Shown piece by piece: positions 47,515 through 57,498 of a stretch of DNA of 64,000 nt; position 1 is the stretch's first letter, and every line of letters begins with the position of its first letter. This DNA comes from Planctobacterium marinum (GTDB lineage Bacteria > Pseudomonadota > Gammaproteobacteria > Enterobacterales > Alteromonadaceae). The translations under genes were made by a program, and so were the position numbers. A model generated the notes under the pieces. The model did no database searches. It saw only the letters and a program-made list of their open reading frames with translations, and was not told the origin of the DNA. The stretch lies in contig NZ_AP027272.1 of NCBI RefSeq assembly GCF_036322805.1, positions 992,001 through 1,056,000 on the forward strand. The letters are read 5' to 3'.

Positions 47515-48783
47515 ATGGAAAAAAGGAACACAAAAGGAAGTTTGTTCCGCAAGGAAGCATTGGAAGGTCAGAAGCACCGACTACATGGAGCCGTGTTGGT
47601 TTTACCTTCCATTAAATTATCCGTTATCGCGATGGCACTGGGAGTGTGGGTGATTGCGCTGTTAATTTGGTTATTTCAAAGTGAGTATGCACGCAAGGAA
47701 ACAGTTCAAGGTTGGTTAGAGCCAGAGGATGGTGTGATCCGCATATTTGCTGAGTCTGCTAGTGGCAAAATTAAACGCATACTGGTTGCCGAAGGAGACT
47801 ATGTAGAAAAAGGGCAAGCCCTGATCGTGGTGAACGGTGATCGCGCTCTACAGGATGGCAGTAGCATGGAAGAACAATTACTGGCTGAGTACGATAAGCA
47901 GAAGTCGTCGTTGACTGAGCAAATGACCCGCAATTCCCAGATCTATTTTCACCGTATTCAAGATGCCAAGGCACAAATTGAAATTGTTGAGCTGGAGAGT
48001 GCACAACTACAACAACAATTGAGCTTGCTTAAACGGCGTCATGAAATGGTAAAAGAGCGGCTCGCCAGTAGTCAGCAAGTGCGACGTCGCGGTCACATAT
48101 CAAGATACGATTATACCTTGGTGGTTGCGGAGGAGCTGTCATTGCAGAGTGATATTGCTGGCATTACCCGGCAGTTGTTGAGCCAGCAAAACAGCTTGCA
48201 GCGTTTGCACTCAGAGCTACGCATTTACCCTGAGGAAGAGATGAATAGCATTGCCCAATTGCAGAGTCAGTTGAGCATGGTGGCACAAAAAATTGCGCAG
48301 CTGCACGGTCAGCGCGCTCACGTTATTAAGGCGACGCAAAGTGGCTTTATCGCCAATATTCAGATTCACTCAGGTCAGTATACACAGACCAATTTACCGC
48401 TACTGAGTATTGTACCCTCTGATTCCAGTTTGCAGGCGCGTTTGCTGGTACCAGTTCGTGCTGCTGGTTTCATACAAGCCGGGCAAAGTATCGATATGCG
48501 TTACGACGCCTTTCCTTATCAAAAATTTGGCTTACACAAGGGTATGGTGCTGGATATTTCCAGCGCGGCAATCTTGCCTGGCGAAATAAAACAATTGGCA
48601 GTGAACGTTCAGGAGCCGGTATTCATTGTTAAAGCTTCGCTGGATAAAAACTGGGTACAGGCCTTCGGGCAAAAGCTGGCTTTGAAACCAGGTATGACCT
48701 TGTCAGCCGACATCCAACTGGCAGAGCGCAGTTTGATGGAATGGTTGCTCGAACCGCTGTATAGCATCAAAGGGAGGTTGTAA
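47515..48783 (+). CDS. HlyD-family membrane fusion protein of a C39 exporter
   Basis: 422 residues. A short cytoplasmic N-terminus is followed by one membrane helix (about 38-60). A biotinyl-lipoyl-like strand pair (SASGKIKRILVAEGDYVEKGQ) flanks a long coiled-coil hairpin (about 115-255) and C-terminal beta-barrel. This is the adaptor type that works with peptidase-containing ABC exporters (CvaA-like). Its stop overlaps the ATG of the ABC gene (TAATG). Confidence 0.9.
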   Translation: MEKRNTKGSLFRKEALEGQKHRLHGAVLVLPSIKLSVIAMALGVWVIALLIWLFQSEYARKETVQGWLEPEDGVIRIFAESASGKIKRILVAEGDYVEKGQALIVVNGDRALQDGSSMEEQLLAEYDKQKSSLTEQMTRNSQIYFHRIQDAKAQIEIVELESAQLQQQLSLLKRRHEMVKERLASSQQVRRRGHISRYDYTLVVAEELSLQSDIAGITRQLLSQQNSLQRLHSELRIYPEEEMNSIAQLQSQLSMVAQKIAQLHGQRAHVIKATQSGFIANIQIHSGQYTQTNLPLLSIVPSDSSLQARLLVPVRAAGFIQAGQSIDMRYDAFPYQKFGLHKGMVLDISSAAILPGEIKQLAVNVQEPVFIVKASLDKNWVQAFGQKLALKPGMTLSADIQLAERSLMEWLLEPLYSIKGRL

Positions 48784-50969
48784 TGGCTACTCAAACGTTA
48801 AATCTGTCTCGGCATACAGATGCCTTATTGAATTTCGGCGCCCGAAATCGTTTACCACTTATATTGCAAACCGAAGCGGCTGAATGTGGTTTAGCTTGTC
48901 TTGCTATGGTGGCCGGCTTTCACGGTTTGGATACTGACCTGAATACCTTGCGGCGCAGACATTCTATTTCGGCTCACGGGGCCACGCTCAAGCAGATTAT
49001 GGCGGTTGCCGCATCCATGGCTCTCACCAGTCGGGCACTGAAATTGGATTTATGCGATCTGGCTCAGTTACAAACACCCTGCATTTTACATTGGGAAATG
49101 AAGCATTTTGTGGTGCTGAAGCAAGTTCAAGGGAATAAGGTAAGTATTCACGATCCCGCTGTGGGAGAAAGGCTTTTAAAACTGGAAGAGGTGAGTGCCT
49201 GTTTTACCGGAATTGCCCTTGAGTTGGCACCCTCGTCGCAATTTAAACCTGGCGTAGAAAAGTCCCGCCTGCATTTCACCCAGTTATGGACTTCCATCTC
49301 AGGGCTGAAACGCAGTCTGGCGCTGATTGTGCTGCTCAGTTTATTGCTGCAGATATTTGCTATCGCCAGTCCCTATTACATGCAAACCGTGGTGGATGAT
49401 GTCTTGTTGCGCAGCGACGCCAACTTACTCCATGTCTTAGCACTAGGGTTTGCCTTGCTCTTGCTACTGGAAGCCGCCACTTCACTGCTGCGCCAGGTGG
49501 CGGTGATGTGCCTGTCGAATCGACTCAATATGCAAATGAGTGCCAATGTTTTTCAACATCTTATTCGCTTGCCAATGGAGTATTTCATAAAACGCCATAT
49601 GGGGGATGTGATTTCTCGCTTTGGTTCGCTGCGCCACATTCGCGAATTACTGACCAATGGTGTTGTGGCGGTGTTTATCGATGGGGTGATGGCGGTGATC
49701 ACCTTGGTGGTGATGTTTATCTACGACGTACACCTGACCTTTATCGTGCTGGCGGTGGTGTTTTTATATGGCTTATTGAGAGTTCTGTTGTATCGACCCG
49801 TCCGTCGTCTTTCCGAAGAACATATCGTGGCTTCCGCTAAAGAGAATTCTCATTTTATGGAGTCGGTACGGGCCATTCAAACGGTGAAGCTATTTGATAA
49901 AGAAACCGAGAGACAAAACCAATGGCATAACAATCTTGCCGAAGCCATCAATAAAGGTATCGCCATTAACAAGTGGCAAATTGGGTTTGATGTGGCCAAC
50001 AAAATTCTATTTGGCCTTGAGAACATCCTGATCATCTATTTTGCAGCCACCGCGGTGATGGGTAATTTAATGTCTGTAGGCATGCTATACGCATTCATCA
50101 GTTACAAAAGTCGTTTTGTGGCTGCTATGGATAATCTCATTAGTAAGGCCATCGAGTTCAAAATGCTGGATTTACATTTTGAACGTTTAGCTGATGTTGT
50201 GTTTACCGATATTGATCCGGTTGTTGAGCAGCAAATTCAGGGTCTTATCGGTCACTCGGTTGAGCACAAGCAGGAGATGAAAGGCAATATATCGGTAAAG
50301 CACTTGAGCTATCGCTACAGTGATTTAGACGCCCCGATACTCAAAGATATTAATTTTGAGGTAAAGCAAGGTGAGACCATCGCAATTGTGGGGGCCAGTG
50401 GCAGCGGTAAAAGTACGTTATTGCGCTGCTTAATGGGGCTCAGTATACCTGGTTCTGGTTCAGTGCTGGTGGATGGCAGGCCGATACAGCAATGGCCGGA
50501 TTATCGCCAGCAGATCTCTGGAGTACTGCAGGATGATCAGCTGCTCAGTGGCAGTATCGCCGACAATATCGCTTGTTTTGAGCATGATATCGATGACGAG
50601 AAAGTTGTACTTTGCGCTCAGCTTGCCTGTATCCACGACGAAATCATGCAAACCGCTATGCAATACAACACCCTTACAGGAGACATGGGGGCAAGCTTGA
50701 GCGGCGGTCAAAAACAACGCATTTTATTGGCCCGTGCCTTTTATCGCCACCCCAAAATACTGTTCATGGATGAGGCTACCAGCCATCTGGATATTAATAA
50801 TGAAGCGATGATCAACGCCCATATCAAGCAATTGAACATGACGCGTATCATCATTGCTCACCGACCTGAAACCATAAAAACAGCGGATCGCATATACCTC
50901 TTAAATGAGGGGTATTTGCAAGAGCTGTGCAGCGAAAATGAACTCACCCAACCCAATCAGCCATGCTGA
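48783..50969 (+). CDS. C39 peptidase-containing ABC exporter (CvaB/LagD-like)
   Basis: 728 residues. The N-terminal C39 cysteine peptidase (about 22-145) has Gln29, catalytic Cys35 (TEAAECGLAC), His108 (KHFVVL) and Asp124 (IHDPAVG), so it should cut double-glycine leaders. Six-helix transmembrane domain (about 165-440), then an ABC ATPase with Walker A GASGSGKST, signature LSGGQKQR and Walker B ILFMDEATSHLD. It processes and exports peptides such as bacteriocins or microcins across the inner membrane. It works with the HlyD protein. No outer-membrane TolC partner or cargo gene lies nearby. Confidence 0.93.
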   Translation: MATQTLNLSRHTDALLNFGARNRLPLILQTEAAECGLACLAMVAGFHGLDTDLNTLRRRHSISAHGATLKQIMAVAASMALTSRALKLDLCDLAQLQTPCILHWEMKHFVVLKQVQGNKVSIHDPAVGERLLKLEEVSACFTGIALELAPSSQFKPGVEKSRLHFTQLWTSISGLKRSLALIVLLSLLLQIFAIASPYYMQTVVDDVLLRSDANLLHVLALGFALLLLLEAATSLLRQVAVMCLSNRLNMQMSANVFQHLIRLPMEYFIKRHMGDVISRFGSLRHIRELLTNGVVAVFIDGVMAVITLVVMFIYDVHLTFIVLAVVFLYGLLRVLLYRPVRRLSEEHIVASAKENSHFMESVRAIQTVKLFDKETERQNQWHNNLAEAINKGIAINKWQIGFDVANKILFGLENILIIYFAATAVMGNLMSVGMLYAFISYKSRFVAAMDNLISKAIEFKMLDLHFERLADVVFTDIDPVVEQQIQGLIGHSVEHKQEMKGNISVKHLSYRYSDLDAPILKDINFEVKQGETIAIVGASGSGKSTLLRCLMGLSIPGSGSVLVDGRPIQQWPDYRQQISGVLQDDQLLSGSIADNIACFEHDIDDEKVVLCAQLACIHDEIMQTAMQYNTLTGDMGASLSGGQKQRILLARAFYRHPKILFMDEATSHLDINNEAMINAHIKQLNMTRIIIAHRPETIKTADRIYLLNEGYLQELCSENELTQPNQPC

Positions 50970-50981
50970 AGGAGAGAGACC

Positions 50982-51233
50982 ATGTCTACTGTAAATGATA
51001 ACTCTACAGAAAAGTGTGTATCAGCCTTGTCGAAACGCGAACACCAGGTAATGGAATACGTGGTAATGGGGCTATCCAATAAACTCATCGCGCGAGAGCT
51101 GTTTTTGACTGAACGCACCATTAAATTTCACTGTAGTAATATTTATCGTAAACTTTGCATTAAAAACCGGGCGTCTTTAGCACTTTTTGCGAAACAAAGT
51201 GGATTAATAACAGGCGCTGAAAGGGCGGCGTGA
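50982..51233 (+). CDS. Single-domain LuxR-type HTH regulator
   Basis: 83 residues, almost entirely a GerE/LuxR helix-turn-helix (SKREHQVMEYVVMGLSNKLI, then RTIKFHCSNIYRKL). No receiver or autoinducer domain. GGAGAGAG lies upstream of the ATG, which is 12 bp after the ABC gene, so it is the third gene of the export operon and probably its regulator. Confidence 0.9.
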   Translation: MSTVNDNSTEKCVSALSKREHQVMEYVVMGLSNKLIARELFLTERTIKFHCSNIYRKLCIKNRASLALFAKQSGLITGAERAA

Positions 51234-51250
51234 CTATTCAGGAGCAGTAT

Positions 51251-51278
51251 CCGGCAAAGGCGCTTGCGCCGTTGCCGG
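51251..51278. terminator. GC-rich hairpin between convergent genes
   Basis: CCGGCAAAGGCG faces CGCCGTTGCCGG with one mismatch and a 4-base loop. It lies 17 bp after the LuxR-type gene and 18 bp before the stop of the convergent nucleoside hydrolase. No T-run follows, so its terminator strength is uncertain. Confidence 0.55.
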
Positions 51279-51296
51279 GGGCTAGTTGAATCGAAA

Positions 51297-52238
51297 TTAG
51301 ATTTGATACTGTAGTTGGCGTACAAGGTAGTCGATTACTGCCTGGCGGTCGGCCTGCATGGCGACTTTTACCAGCTTACCTTCGTCGTCTCGGTAAGTGT
51401 TGCCTTCTGATGGCTCACTGGTGCGCACTGACAGGCGAATGTCGTGCCAGTCAATGACATCATCGTTTAAGCCCAGACAGCAGGTGGCCATGACATCCCA
51501 CAAATAGTAGGTGAACTCGTAAGTGGGAATCGATGCTACGGTACAGGCCCAAAACTGTCCTGCAAGCTCTACTAGCGGGTAAGAACGATAGGCCGACAAG
51601 TCTTTTAAGAAAGCCATGCTGATGGGTAAACAATTGGTGGCATCCAATGGCATAAACCATAGTGGTGCGCCAGATTTCAACAGACTATCTGCGGCTGGTG
51701 CGTCCCAGTAGACATTCCATTCAGCGCTACCGTCGTGATTGTAGTTAGCAACATTGCCTTTGGTATCTATTGCGCCGCCCATCCAAATTACCTTGTGCAA
51801 CTTGTTGAGGCAATCGGGGGATAGCTCCAGAGCTTTAGCCAGATTACTGCAGGGGCCGGTCATTAATACTGTCATCGGTTCATCACTGGCTAACAAAGCG
51901 CTTTGCATGTATTCGTGAGCAGGTTGTTTACACACCATGGACCAGTCATCTTCGCAGGACAACATGGTGGGCAAAGCATTGACCATTTTAGGTTGCGCTC
52001 GCCAGTCATAGTGAAAAGGGTTAACACCATGCAAGTTACCTTGCGCTACAACAACGTCTTTCCTGCCAAATAAATCTAATATTTTTAAGGTACTCTTGGT
52101 GGCATCCGTTAAAAAACAATCGGCAGGTGTAACGCACACAGCCTTGAGATCAATATGCTCCATGGTGAGTAGCAGCATCAATGATAGTAAGTCATCTACA
52201 CCGCCGTCATGGTCAAAAATGACGGGTGTTTTTTTCAT
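51297..52238 (-). CDS. Nucleoside hydrolase (IunH family)
   Basis: 313 residues with the calcium-binding signature DHDGGVDD (Asp9, 11, 15, 16) in place of the usual DTDPGIDD, LMTGPCSNLAKAL, and the NHDGSAEWNVYWDAPAA region with active-site His/Asn. It hydrolyses the N-glycosidic bond of ribonucleosides. The late catalytic His/Asp segment reads YLWDVMATCC, which differs from the common HDPLAV. Specificity unknown. GGAGG lies before the ATG. Confidence 0.9.
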   Translation of the reverse strand: MKKTPVIFDHDGGVDDLLSLMLLLTMEHIDLKAVCVTPADCFLTDATKSTLKILDLFGRKDVVVAQGNLHGVNPFHYDWRAQPKMVNALPTMLSCEDDWSMVCKQPAHEYMQSALLASDEPMTVLMTGPCSNLAKALELSPDCLNKLHKVIWMGGAIDTKGNVANYNHDGSAEWNVYWDAPAADSLLKSGAPLWFMPLDATNCLPISMAFLKDLSAYRSYPLVELAGQFWACTVASIPTYEFTYYLWDVMATCCLGLNDDVIDWHDIRLSVRTSEPSEGNTYRDDEGKLVKVAMQADRQAVIDYLVRQLQYQI

Positions 52239-52274
52239 AGGGAGGTCCCTCCTTTTCCTTCAATACAATCAAAC

Positions 52275-52296
52275 AAAAAAGGGGCCGAAGCCCCTT
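52275..52296 (-). terminator. Intrinsic terminator of the chemoreceptor gene
   Basis: On the minus strand AAGGGGC pairs with GCCCCTT around TTCG and is followed by six T residues, 22 bp after the chemoreceptor stop codon. Confidence 0.9.
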
Positions 52297-52317
52297 CAGA
52301 TTTATTAGTTTACCAAG

Positions 52318-54282
52318 CTATTTCACCTTGAATTTGCCTACTAATCCGTTCAGTTCACTAGACAAATGCATCAGCTCTTTAGCATTGGATGCCAGGGTAT
52401 CACTTGAATTTGCAATACCGGTTACCGAGTTACCTATCTCAGAAATGTTGTTATCGATCTGTGTGGAGCTTTGGTTTTGAATCTCGGCGGAGCGAGCAAT
52501 CTCATCCAGGCGCGTTCTGATTTGAGCCACCGCGGTACTGATGTCCTCAAAAGATTGATTCGCATGAGTGGATTGTGAAGTTGCTTGCTCGGATTGCTCC
52601 AGACTCGAGCTCATTTTACCGGAAACAAAACGCGTTTTATCCACCAGATTATTGAGCATCGTGTCAATTTCTTCGGTGGCGTCATGAGAACGCTTCGCCA
52701 AGGTGCGAACTTCATCGGCTACAACGGCAAAGCCTCGGCCTTGCTCTCCAGCTCGAGCAGCCTCAATGGCGGCGTTTAGTGCCAACAGGTTGGTTTGTTC
52801 TGCAATGCCGCGAATAACACTCAGAATCTGAGTAATGTTGCTACTCTCATTCTCCAGTTCCTTCATGGCAGATGCCGATTCGCTGATGGTACTACTCAAA
52901 CGAGTGACATCATTCACCATGGCACCAATTATCTGAGTTCCCTCTTTGGCAGAGGTTTCAGCATTGGACACCATTTCCAAGGTATTGGAACAGTTGGTGG
53001 CCACTTCTTTGGAGGTTTCAGCCATTGCGGAGGTGCCATTGGCGGAATCTTCAATGGCCTTTTCCTGTTCATGGCTGGCATCTTTAATACTGTCTACGAT
53101 GTGGCCGATTTGCTGTGATTTGTCTGCCAGTAGTTGCGAGTCATCTTTGATGTCTTGCACCAATGAGCGTATGGAATCTAAAAACTGGTTAAACCAACGA
53201 GCCAAATCCCCGGTTTCATCTTTAGCATCTACAGCCAGGCGTTGGGTCAAATCTCCTTCACCGCTGGCAATATCTTTTAATCCTTTTGATACCACCAGTA
53301 TTGGTGCCACCAAGCGCTTAGCTTGATAAATCCCGAGGAACACGAAAACACCTACCATAGTGCCGGCAAGTAACATTATCAACAAGCTCATGGCATAAGT
53401 TGGGGCTAAAATTTCGCTGCTATCAATAATACCAATGAAATGCCACTTGAGGGTAGGTGAGTAGTAAGTGGTTACTTGCACATCAGAGTCAAGGTGTTCT
53501 GTTTCAAAGTTGGAGGAGGCGCTACTTCTTAAGCGTTTTGCCAGCTCGTTATAAAATGGCGAATCGATGTCGCCTACCTTTTTGAAGTTATTACGCGGCG
53601 TTTTTGAATCTGCTAATACTACGCCGTTATCGTCTACCAATACCAGATAACCGGACTCACCTAACTTGATGGACTTAACAATGTCCGTCAGGGTAGTCAG
53701 TGATACATCCATGGATTGCACGCCTATTGCACGTCCGGAGTTATCGCTTATGGAATACATAACCGATACCATAGGGCCGCCTGTTACCCCTTGATAGGCA
53801 TCAGTAATCCCGGCTTGATTAGGGTTGCTCATTCCTTGTTGATACCAAGGCCGTTTGCGTGGGTCGTAACCGCCAATGGATTCGGCAGGATATTGAATAA
53901 AGCCGCCTTGTGGGGTACCCAAGTAAACGTACAGAAGTTCTTCGTGGGTAGTACCAAATTGACGATACAAATCAAAAATCTCAGCTTCAACAGGATGGGC
54001 GTTGAGTGGGTCCATCATGCGTTCATCACCGAAATAGGTGCTGGTTTCCAGCGGTACGGATTTTACCAGCGGGTGTGCTGCCAGAAACTTGGCGTTGGAT
54101 TTAACCTGCTCAAAAAAGAGCTTGAAGCTGTTATCTATCTGGCGAATTTCATTTTGAGTCGCCGTAATAAAGTTGTCTTTTGACTGACTGGTAGTCTTGG
54201 AAATGCTAACGATGGCGATGATGAGAGTCGGTAAAATTACCGAAACAGCAATGGCCACAATTAACTTCTGTTGCATTTTCAT
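52318..54282 (-). CDS. Methyl-accepting chemotaxis protein with dCache domain
   Basis: 654 residues. TM1 (about 8-27), a periplasmic double-Cache sensor (about 33-285; [13 protein letters not shown] is the classic Cache ligand-pocket motif), TM2 (about 287-312), HAMP (about 313-366) and the signalling domain with hairpin tip [20 protein letters not shown]. dCache receptors commonly bind amino acids or organic acids; the ligand is not known. No C-terminal CheR-docking pentapeptide. Stand-alone gene. Confidence 0.95.
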   Translation of the reverse strand: MKMQQKLIVAIAVSVILPTLIIAIVSISKTTSQSKDNFITATQNEIRQIDNSFKLFFEQVKSNAKFLAAHPLVKSVPLETSTYFGDERMMDPLNAHPVEAEIFDLYRQFGTTHEELLYVYLGTPQGGFIQYPAESIGGYDPRKRPWYQQGMSNPNQAGITDAYQGVTGGPMVSVMYSISDNSGRAIGVQSMDVSLTTLTDIVKSIKLGESGYLVLVDDNGVVLADSKTPRNNFKKVGDIDSPFYNELAKRLRSSASSNFETEHLDSDVQVTTYYSPTLKWHFIGIIDSSEILAPTYAMSLLIMLLAGTMVGVFVFLGIYQAKRLVAPILVVSKGLKDIASGEGDLTQRLAVDAKDETGDLARWFNQFLDSIRSLVQDIKDDSQLLADKSQQIGHIVDSIKDASHEQEKAIEDSANGTSAMAETSKEVATNCSNTLEMVSNAETSAKEGTQIIGAMVNDVTRLSSTISESASAMKELENESSNITQILSVIRGIAEQTNLLALNAAIEAARAGEQGRGFAVVADEVRTLAKRSHDATEEIDTMLNNLVDKTRFVSGKMSSSLEQSEQATSQSTHANQSFEDISTAVAQIRTRLDEIARSAEIQNQSSTQIDNNISEIGNSVTGIANSSDTLASNAKELMHLSSELNGLVGKFKVK

Positions 54283-54429
54283 AGGCGTTCATTCTGTGTT
54301 TATTGTTATAACTATTTATGAAACATCCATGTAACGCGATGAGCATGTAGGGTATTGCTCAAAGTCACGAATCTTTCACTTAAATGTACCTTATCATCGG
54401 CATAATAGGTAGAACGATGACCAATAAAT

Positions 54430-54464
54430 CGCAAATTTATTAATAAATTACACATAAATTTGCG
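54430..54464. promoter_or_regulatory. AT-rich palindrome between chemoreceptor and FabH-like gene
   Basis: CGCAAATTTA faces TAAATTTGCG perfectly (10 bp arms, 15-base AT-rich spacer). It sits about 100 bp before the FabH-like start and 148 bp before the chemoreceptor start. It may be an operator for either divergent gene. The rest of this 280 bp gap holds no gene. Confidence 0.4.
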
Positions 54465-54562
54465 TTATGACCCTGTCGCTATTGCATGAAATGAGCACGG
54501 ATAAATGACTTTTTCAGCACTTATGGTTAAGCTAAAGACTGTTTTATTAAAGGCAAGAAACA

Positions 54563-55684
54563 ATGACCCAGGTAGTGATTAGTGGTTCAGGCTTGTGGAC
54601 CCCAGAATTCAGCATCAGCAACGAAGAGCTGGTGGATAGCTATAATCAATTCGCAGATAAATTTAACGCTGAGCACAGCGCCCAAATCGAAAGCGGAGAA
54701 ATCGCCGCTAAACCTCATTCCAGCGCGGAATTCATTTATAAAGCGTCGGGCATTAAGAGCCGTTATGTTTACACCAAAGACGGTATTTTGGATGTGGATC
54801 GTATGCGTCCGACAATTCCGGAGCGCGCAGAGGATGAGCTTTCCAACCAAGCCGAGATTGGTGTAAAAGCCGCCAAACAGGCATTGGAAGCCGCAGGCAG
54901 AAAGGGCAGTGAAGTTGATGCTGTCATTGTATCTTGTGCCTACACACAAAGAGCTTACCCCGCCGTTGCTATTGAGATTCAGGAAGCATTAGGTGTTGAA
55001 GGTTTTGGTTTTGATATGCTGGTAGCTTGCTCGGCAGGGACCTTTGCCTTGCATCGCGCTTGGGAGATGGTGAAATCTGGCACTGCGCGTTCAGTGTTAG
55101 TGATCAACCCAGAATTGGTGACGCCACAGTTAAATTTCTGTGATCGCGATAGCCACTTTATTTTTGGAGATGTCGCCACGGCGATGCTGGTGGAAGCGGC
55201 AGATTACAGTGTTTCCGACAATCAATATGAAATTCTCAGTACCTCGGCCAAAACCAAATACTCTTCTAACATCCGTTCCAACTTCGGTTACATGAGTCGG
55301 GCCAACGATGTTGATGCCTTTGGCACTGATAAACTGTTTCATCAAGAAGGCCGTAAGGTCTTTAAAGAAGTTTGCCCAATGGCAGCAGAGCACATCCTGG
55401 CACACATGGGGCAACACAATCTCACCGCCAATGACGTTAAGCGCTGGTGGTTGCACCAAGCCAATATCAATATGAATATGTTGATTGCCAAGAAGATTTT
55501 AGGTCGTGATGCTAACCCTACTGAAGCGCCTGTGGTGTTGGATCGCTATGCCAATACGGCTTCTGCTGGTTCATTGATTGCGTTTAATTTGCACCAAGAG
55601 GATATGCAGCCCGGGGATTATGGCGTGTTGTGTTCTTTCGGGGCAGGTTATTCTATTGGCAGCCTGGTGGTACAAAAGCGCTAA
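54563..55684 (+). CDS. Beta-ketoacyl-ACP synthase III-like enzyme
   Basis: 373 residues, longer than the usual 320 of FabH. The thiolase-fold triad is intact: Cys156 (LVACSAGTFAL), His298 (WWLHQANINM) and Asn331 (RYANTASAGS). An insertion near residues 30-55 and 75-92 accounts for the extra length. It probably condenses an acyl-CoA with malonyl-ACP; whether it feeds ordinary fatty acids or a special product is open. It is a single gene, so not in a fab cluster. Confidence 0.85.
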   Translation: MTQVVISGSGLWTPEFSISNEELVDSYNQFADKFNAEHSAQIESGEIAAKPHSSAEFIYKASGIKSRYVYTKDGILDVDRMRPTIPERAEDELSNQAEIGVKAAKQALEAAGRKGSEVDAVIVSCAYTQRAYPAVAIEIQEALGVEGFGFDMLVACSAGTFALHRAWEMVKSGTARSVLVINPELVTPQLNFCDRDSHFIFGDVATAMLVEAADYSVSDNQYEILSTSAKTKYSSNIRSNFGYMSRANDVDAFGTDKLFHQEGRKVFKEVCPMAAEHILAHMGQHNLTANDVKRWWLHQANINMNMLIAKKILGRDANPTEAPVVLDRYANTASAGSLIAFNLHQEDMQPGDYGVLCSFGAGYSIGSLVVQKR

Positions 55685-55703
55685 TTACGCCTCATTAAAA
55701 AGC

Positions 55704-55730
55704 AAAGCCCGCGAGTCGCGGGCTTTCTTG
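55704..55730. terminator. Intrinsic terminator between convergent genes
   Basis: AAAGCCCGCG faces CGCGGGCTTT with a 3-base loop, with T-rich tails on both sides. It serves the FabH-like gene and argR. Confidence 0.88.
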
Positions 55731-55748
55731 TGTTAGGTGCCGGGTCGT

Positions 55749-56210
55749 TTATACAGTTTCGAATAAATCTTCTACTTTTTGCCGGATTTCTTCGATTTGA
55801 TCCACTGCGGAAGGTGCAATAAAGATAGTATCGTCACCTGCGATGGTGCCCAATACGCCATCAGAGCGTCCCAGTGAGTCCAGTAAGCGAGCGATCAGTT
55901 GTGCTGCACCGGGTGTAGTGCGAATAATGATCATCACGCCGTTGTGCTCTACATCCAATACCAGCTGTTTCAGTGGGCTTTTGGCAGTGGGCATGCCTAA
56001 TTCAGGTGGTAAGCAGTAAACCATGTCACCTTTGGCATTTCTGGCCCGCACCGCGCCAAACTTGCTCAGCATACGAGATACTTTTGATTGGCTGATATTG
56101 GCAAAACCCATGCTTTTAAGCACCTCTACGATTTCGCCTTGAGAGCCATAAGACTCAGCTTTTAATACTTCTTTAAACGCCTTGATTTCTTCTTCTTGTT
56201 TGCTGGTCAT
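55749..56210 (-). CDS. argR: Arginine repressor
   Basis: 153 residues from the ATG at 56210, which matches the known ArgR start ([16 protein letters not shown]); the open frame runs 39 codons further upstream but is not ArgR-like. Winged-helix N-terminus with [26 protein letters not shown] and a C-terminal arginine-binding hexamerisation domain with [13 protein letters not shown]. Represses arginine biosynthesis. Divergent from mdh, as in E. coli and Vibrio. Confidence 0.96.
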   Translation of the reverse strand: MTSKQEEEIKAFKEVLKAESYGSQGEIVEVLKSMGFANISQSKVSRMLSKFGAVRARNAKGDMVYCLPPELGMPTAKSPLKQLVLDVEHNGVMIIIRTTPGAAQLIARLLDSLGRSDGVLGTIAGDDTIFIAPSAVDQIEEIRQKVEDLFETV

Positions 56211-56483
56211 CTGTGATTCTGCTCGCCATTCAATGTGAAGCGCTATTTTGCCGACATGTAACAAAAAAGTAAACGTTACAGCTGATGATGATAATGTGTA
56301 TTGATTTTGCAGAAAATGACCATACACTAACCGACTGACAGATTAACTGATCGGTCCTCTTTACGACTAAATTTGATTTAGCTCACAAAGAAGACAGCTT
56401 CGCAGCCTGACAAAGCAACATAGTATGACTATTCTTGAGGCAGGCTAAAAACGCGATATTTTTGCACTTCATAGGAGAATAAA

Positions 56484-57419
56484 ATGAAAGTAGCAGTTTT
56501 AGGTGCTGCCGGTGGTATTGGACAGGCATTATCCCTTCTTTTGAAAACTCAATTACCCGCGGGTTCTGAATTGTCACTGTACGACGTTGCCCCAGTGGTA
56601 CCGGGTGTTGCTGTTGATTTGAGCCACATTCCTACTGATGTGAAAGTACAGGGTTTCGGTAAAGACGACCTGACTGACGCGCTGAAAGGCTGCGATGTGG
56701 TACTTATCCCTGCTGGCGTACCAAGAAAGCCGGGTATGGACCGCTCTGATTTGTTCAACATCAATGCGGGTATCGTACGCAACCTGGTAGATGCGATCGC
56801 TGATACTTGTCCTGAAGCGTGTATCGGTATTATCACTAACCCTGTTAACACTACTGTAGCGATTGCTGCAGAAGCGCTTAAAAAGAAAGGCGTTTACAAC
56901 AAAAACAAACTATTCGGTGTAACAACTCTGGACGTTATCCGCGCCGAAACCTTTGTTGCCGAATTGAAAGGTTTGAGCCCAGAAGCAGTGCACGTTCCGG
57001 TAATTGGTGGTCACTCTGGTACCACTATTTTACCATTGCTGTCTCAAGTTGATGGTGTGCAGTTCACTGATGAAGAAGTGGCATCGCTGACTACTCGTAT
57101 CCAAAATGCCGGTACTGAAGTGGTTGAAGCAAAAGCGGGCGGCGGCTCTGCAACACTTTCAATGGGCCAGGCGGCGGCGCGTTTCTGCTTGTCATTGGTA
57201 GATGCTATGAACGGCCAAAACGTTGTGGAATACACTTATGTTGAAACCAACAGTGATGACGCTGAGTTCTTTGCTCACCCGGTACGCTTAGGTCCGGCGG
57301 GCGTTGAAGAAATTCTGCCTTACGGCGAATTAAGCGCATTCGAACAAAAAGCCAAAGATGACATGTTGGAAGGCCTGCGTGGTGATATTAAATTAGGTCA
57401 AGACTTCGTTAACGGCTAA
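56484..57419 (+). CDS. mdh: Malate dehydrogenase
   Basis: 311 residues. NAD site [17 protein letters not shown], substrate loop [17 protein letters not shown], and catalytic His in [16 protein letters not shown]. coli-type dimeric Mdh of the citric acid cycle. AGGAGAA lies 8 bp before the ATG, and a terminator follows. Confidence 0.97.
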   Translation: MKVAVLGAAGGIGQALSLLLKTQLPAGSELSLYDVAPVVPGVAVDLSHIPTDVKVQGFGKDDLTDALKGCDVVLIPAGVPRKPGMDRSDLFNINAGIVRNLVDAIADTCPEACIGIITNPVNTTVAIAAEALKKKGVYNKNKLFGVTTLDVIRAETFVAELKGLSPEAVHVPVIGGHSGTTILPLLSQVDGVQFTDEEVASLTTRIQNAGTEVVEAKAGGGSATLSMGQAAARFCLSLVDAMNGQNVVEYTYVETNSDDAEFFAHPVRLGPAGVEEILPYGELSAFEQKAKDDMLEGLRGDIKLGQDFVNG

Positions 57420-57448
57420 GCCTTGCTTTAGTCATTAATTTAGAGTAA

Positions 57449-57475
57449 AAAACCAGCCGGTTGGCTGGTTTTTTT
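57449..57475 (+). terminator. Intrinsic terminator of mdh
   Basis: AAACCAGCC faces GGCTGGTTT with a GGTT loop and is followed by a T-run, 30 bp after the mdh stop and 24 bp before the next start. Confidence 0.93.
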
Positions 57476-57498
57476 GTGCCATTTTTACAGGGATTAGT

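Noticed and set aside
56211-56327. Upstream extension of argR
   Set aside because: The extra 39 residues do not resemble ArgR and the ATG at 56210 matches the known family start.
56211-56483. ARG boxes in the argR-mdh region
   Set aside because: I could not find a convincing pair of half-sites matching the ArgR consensus.
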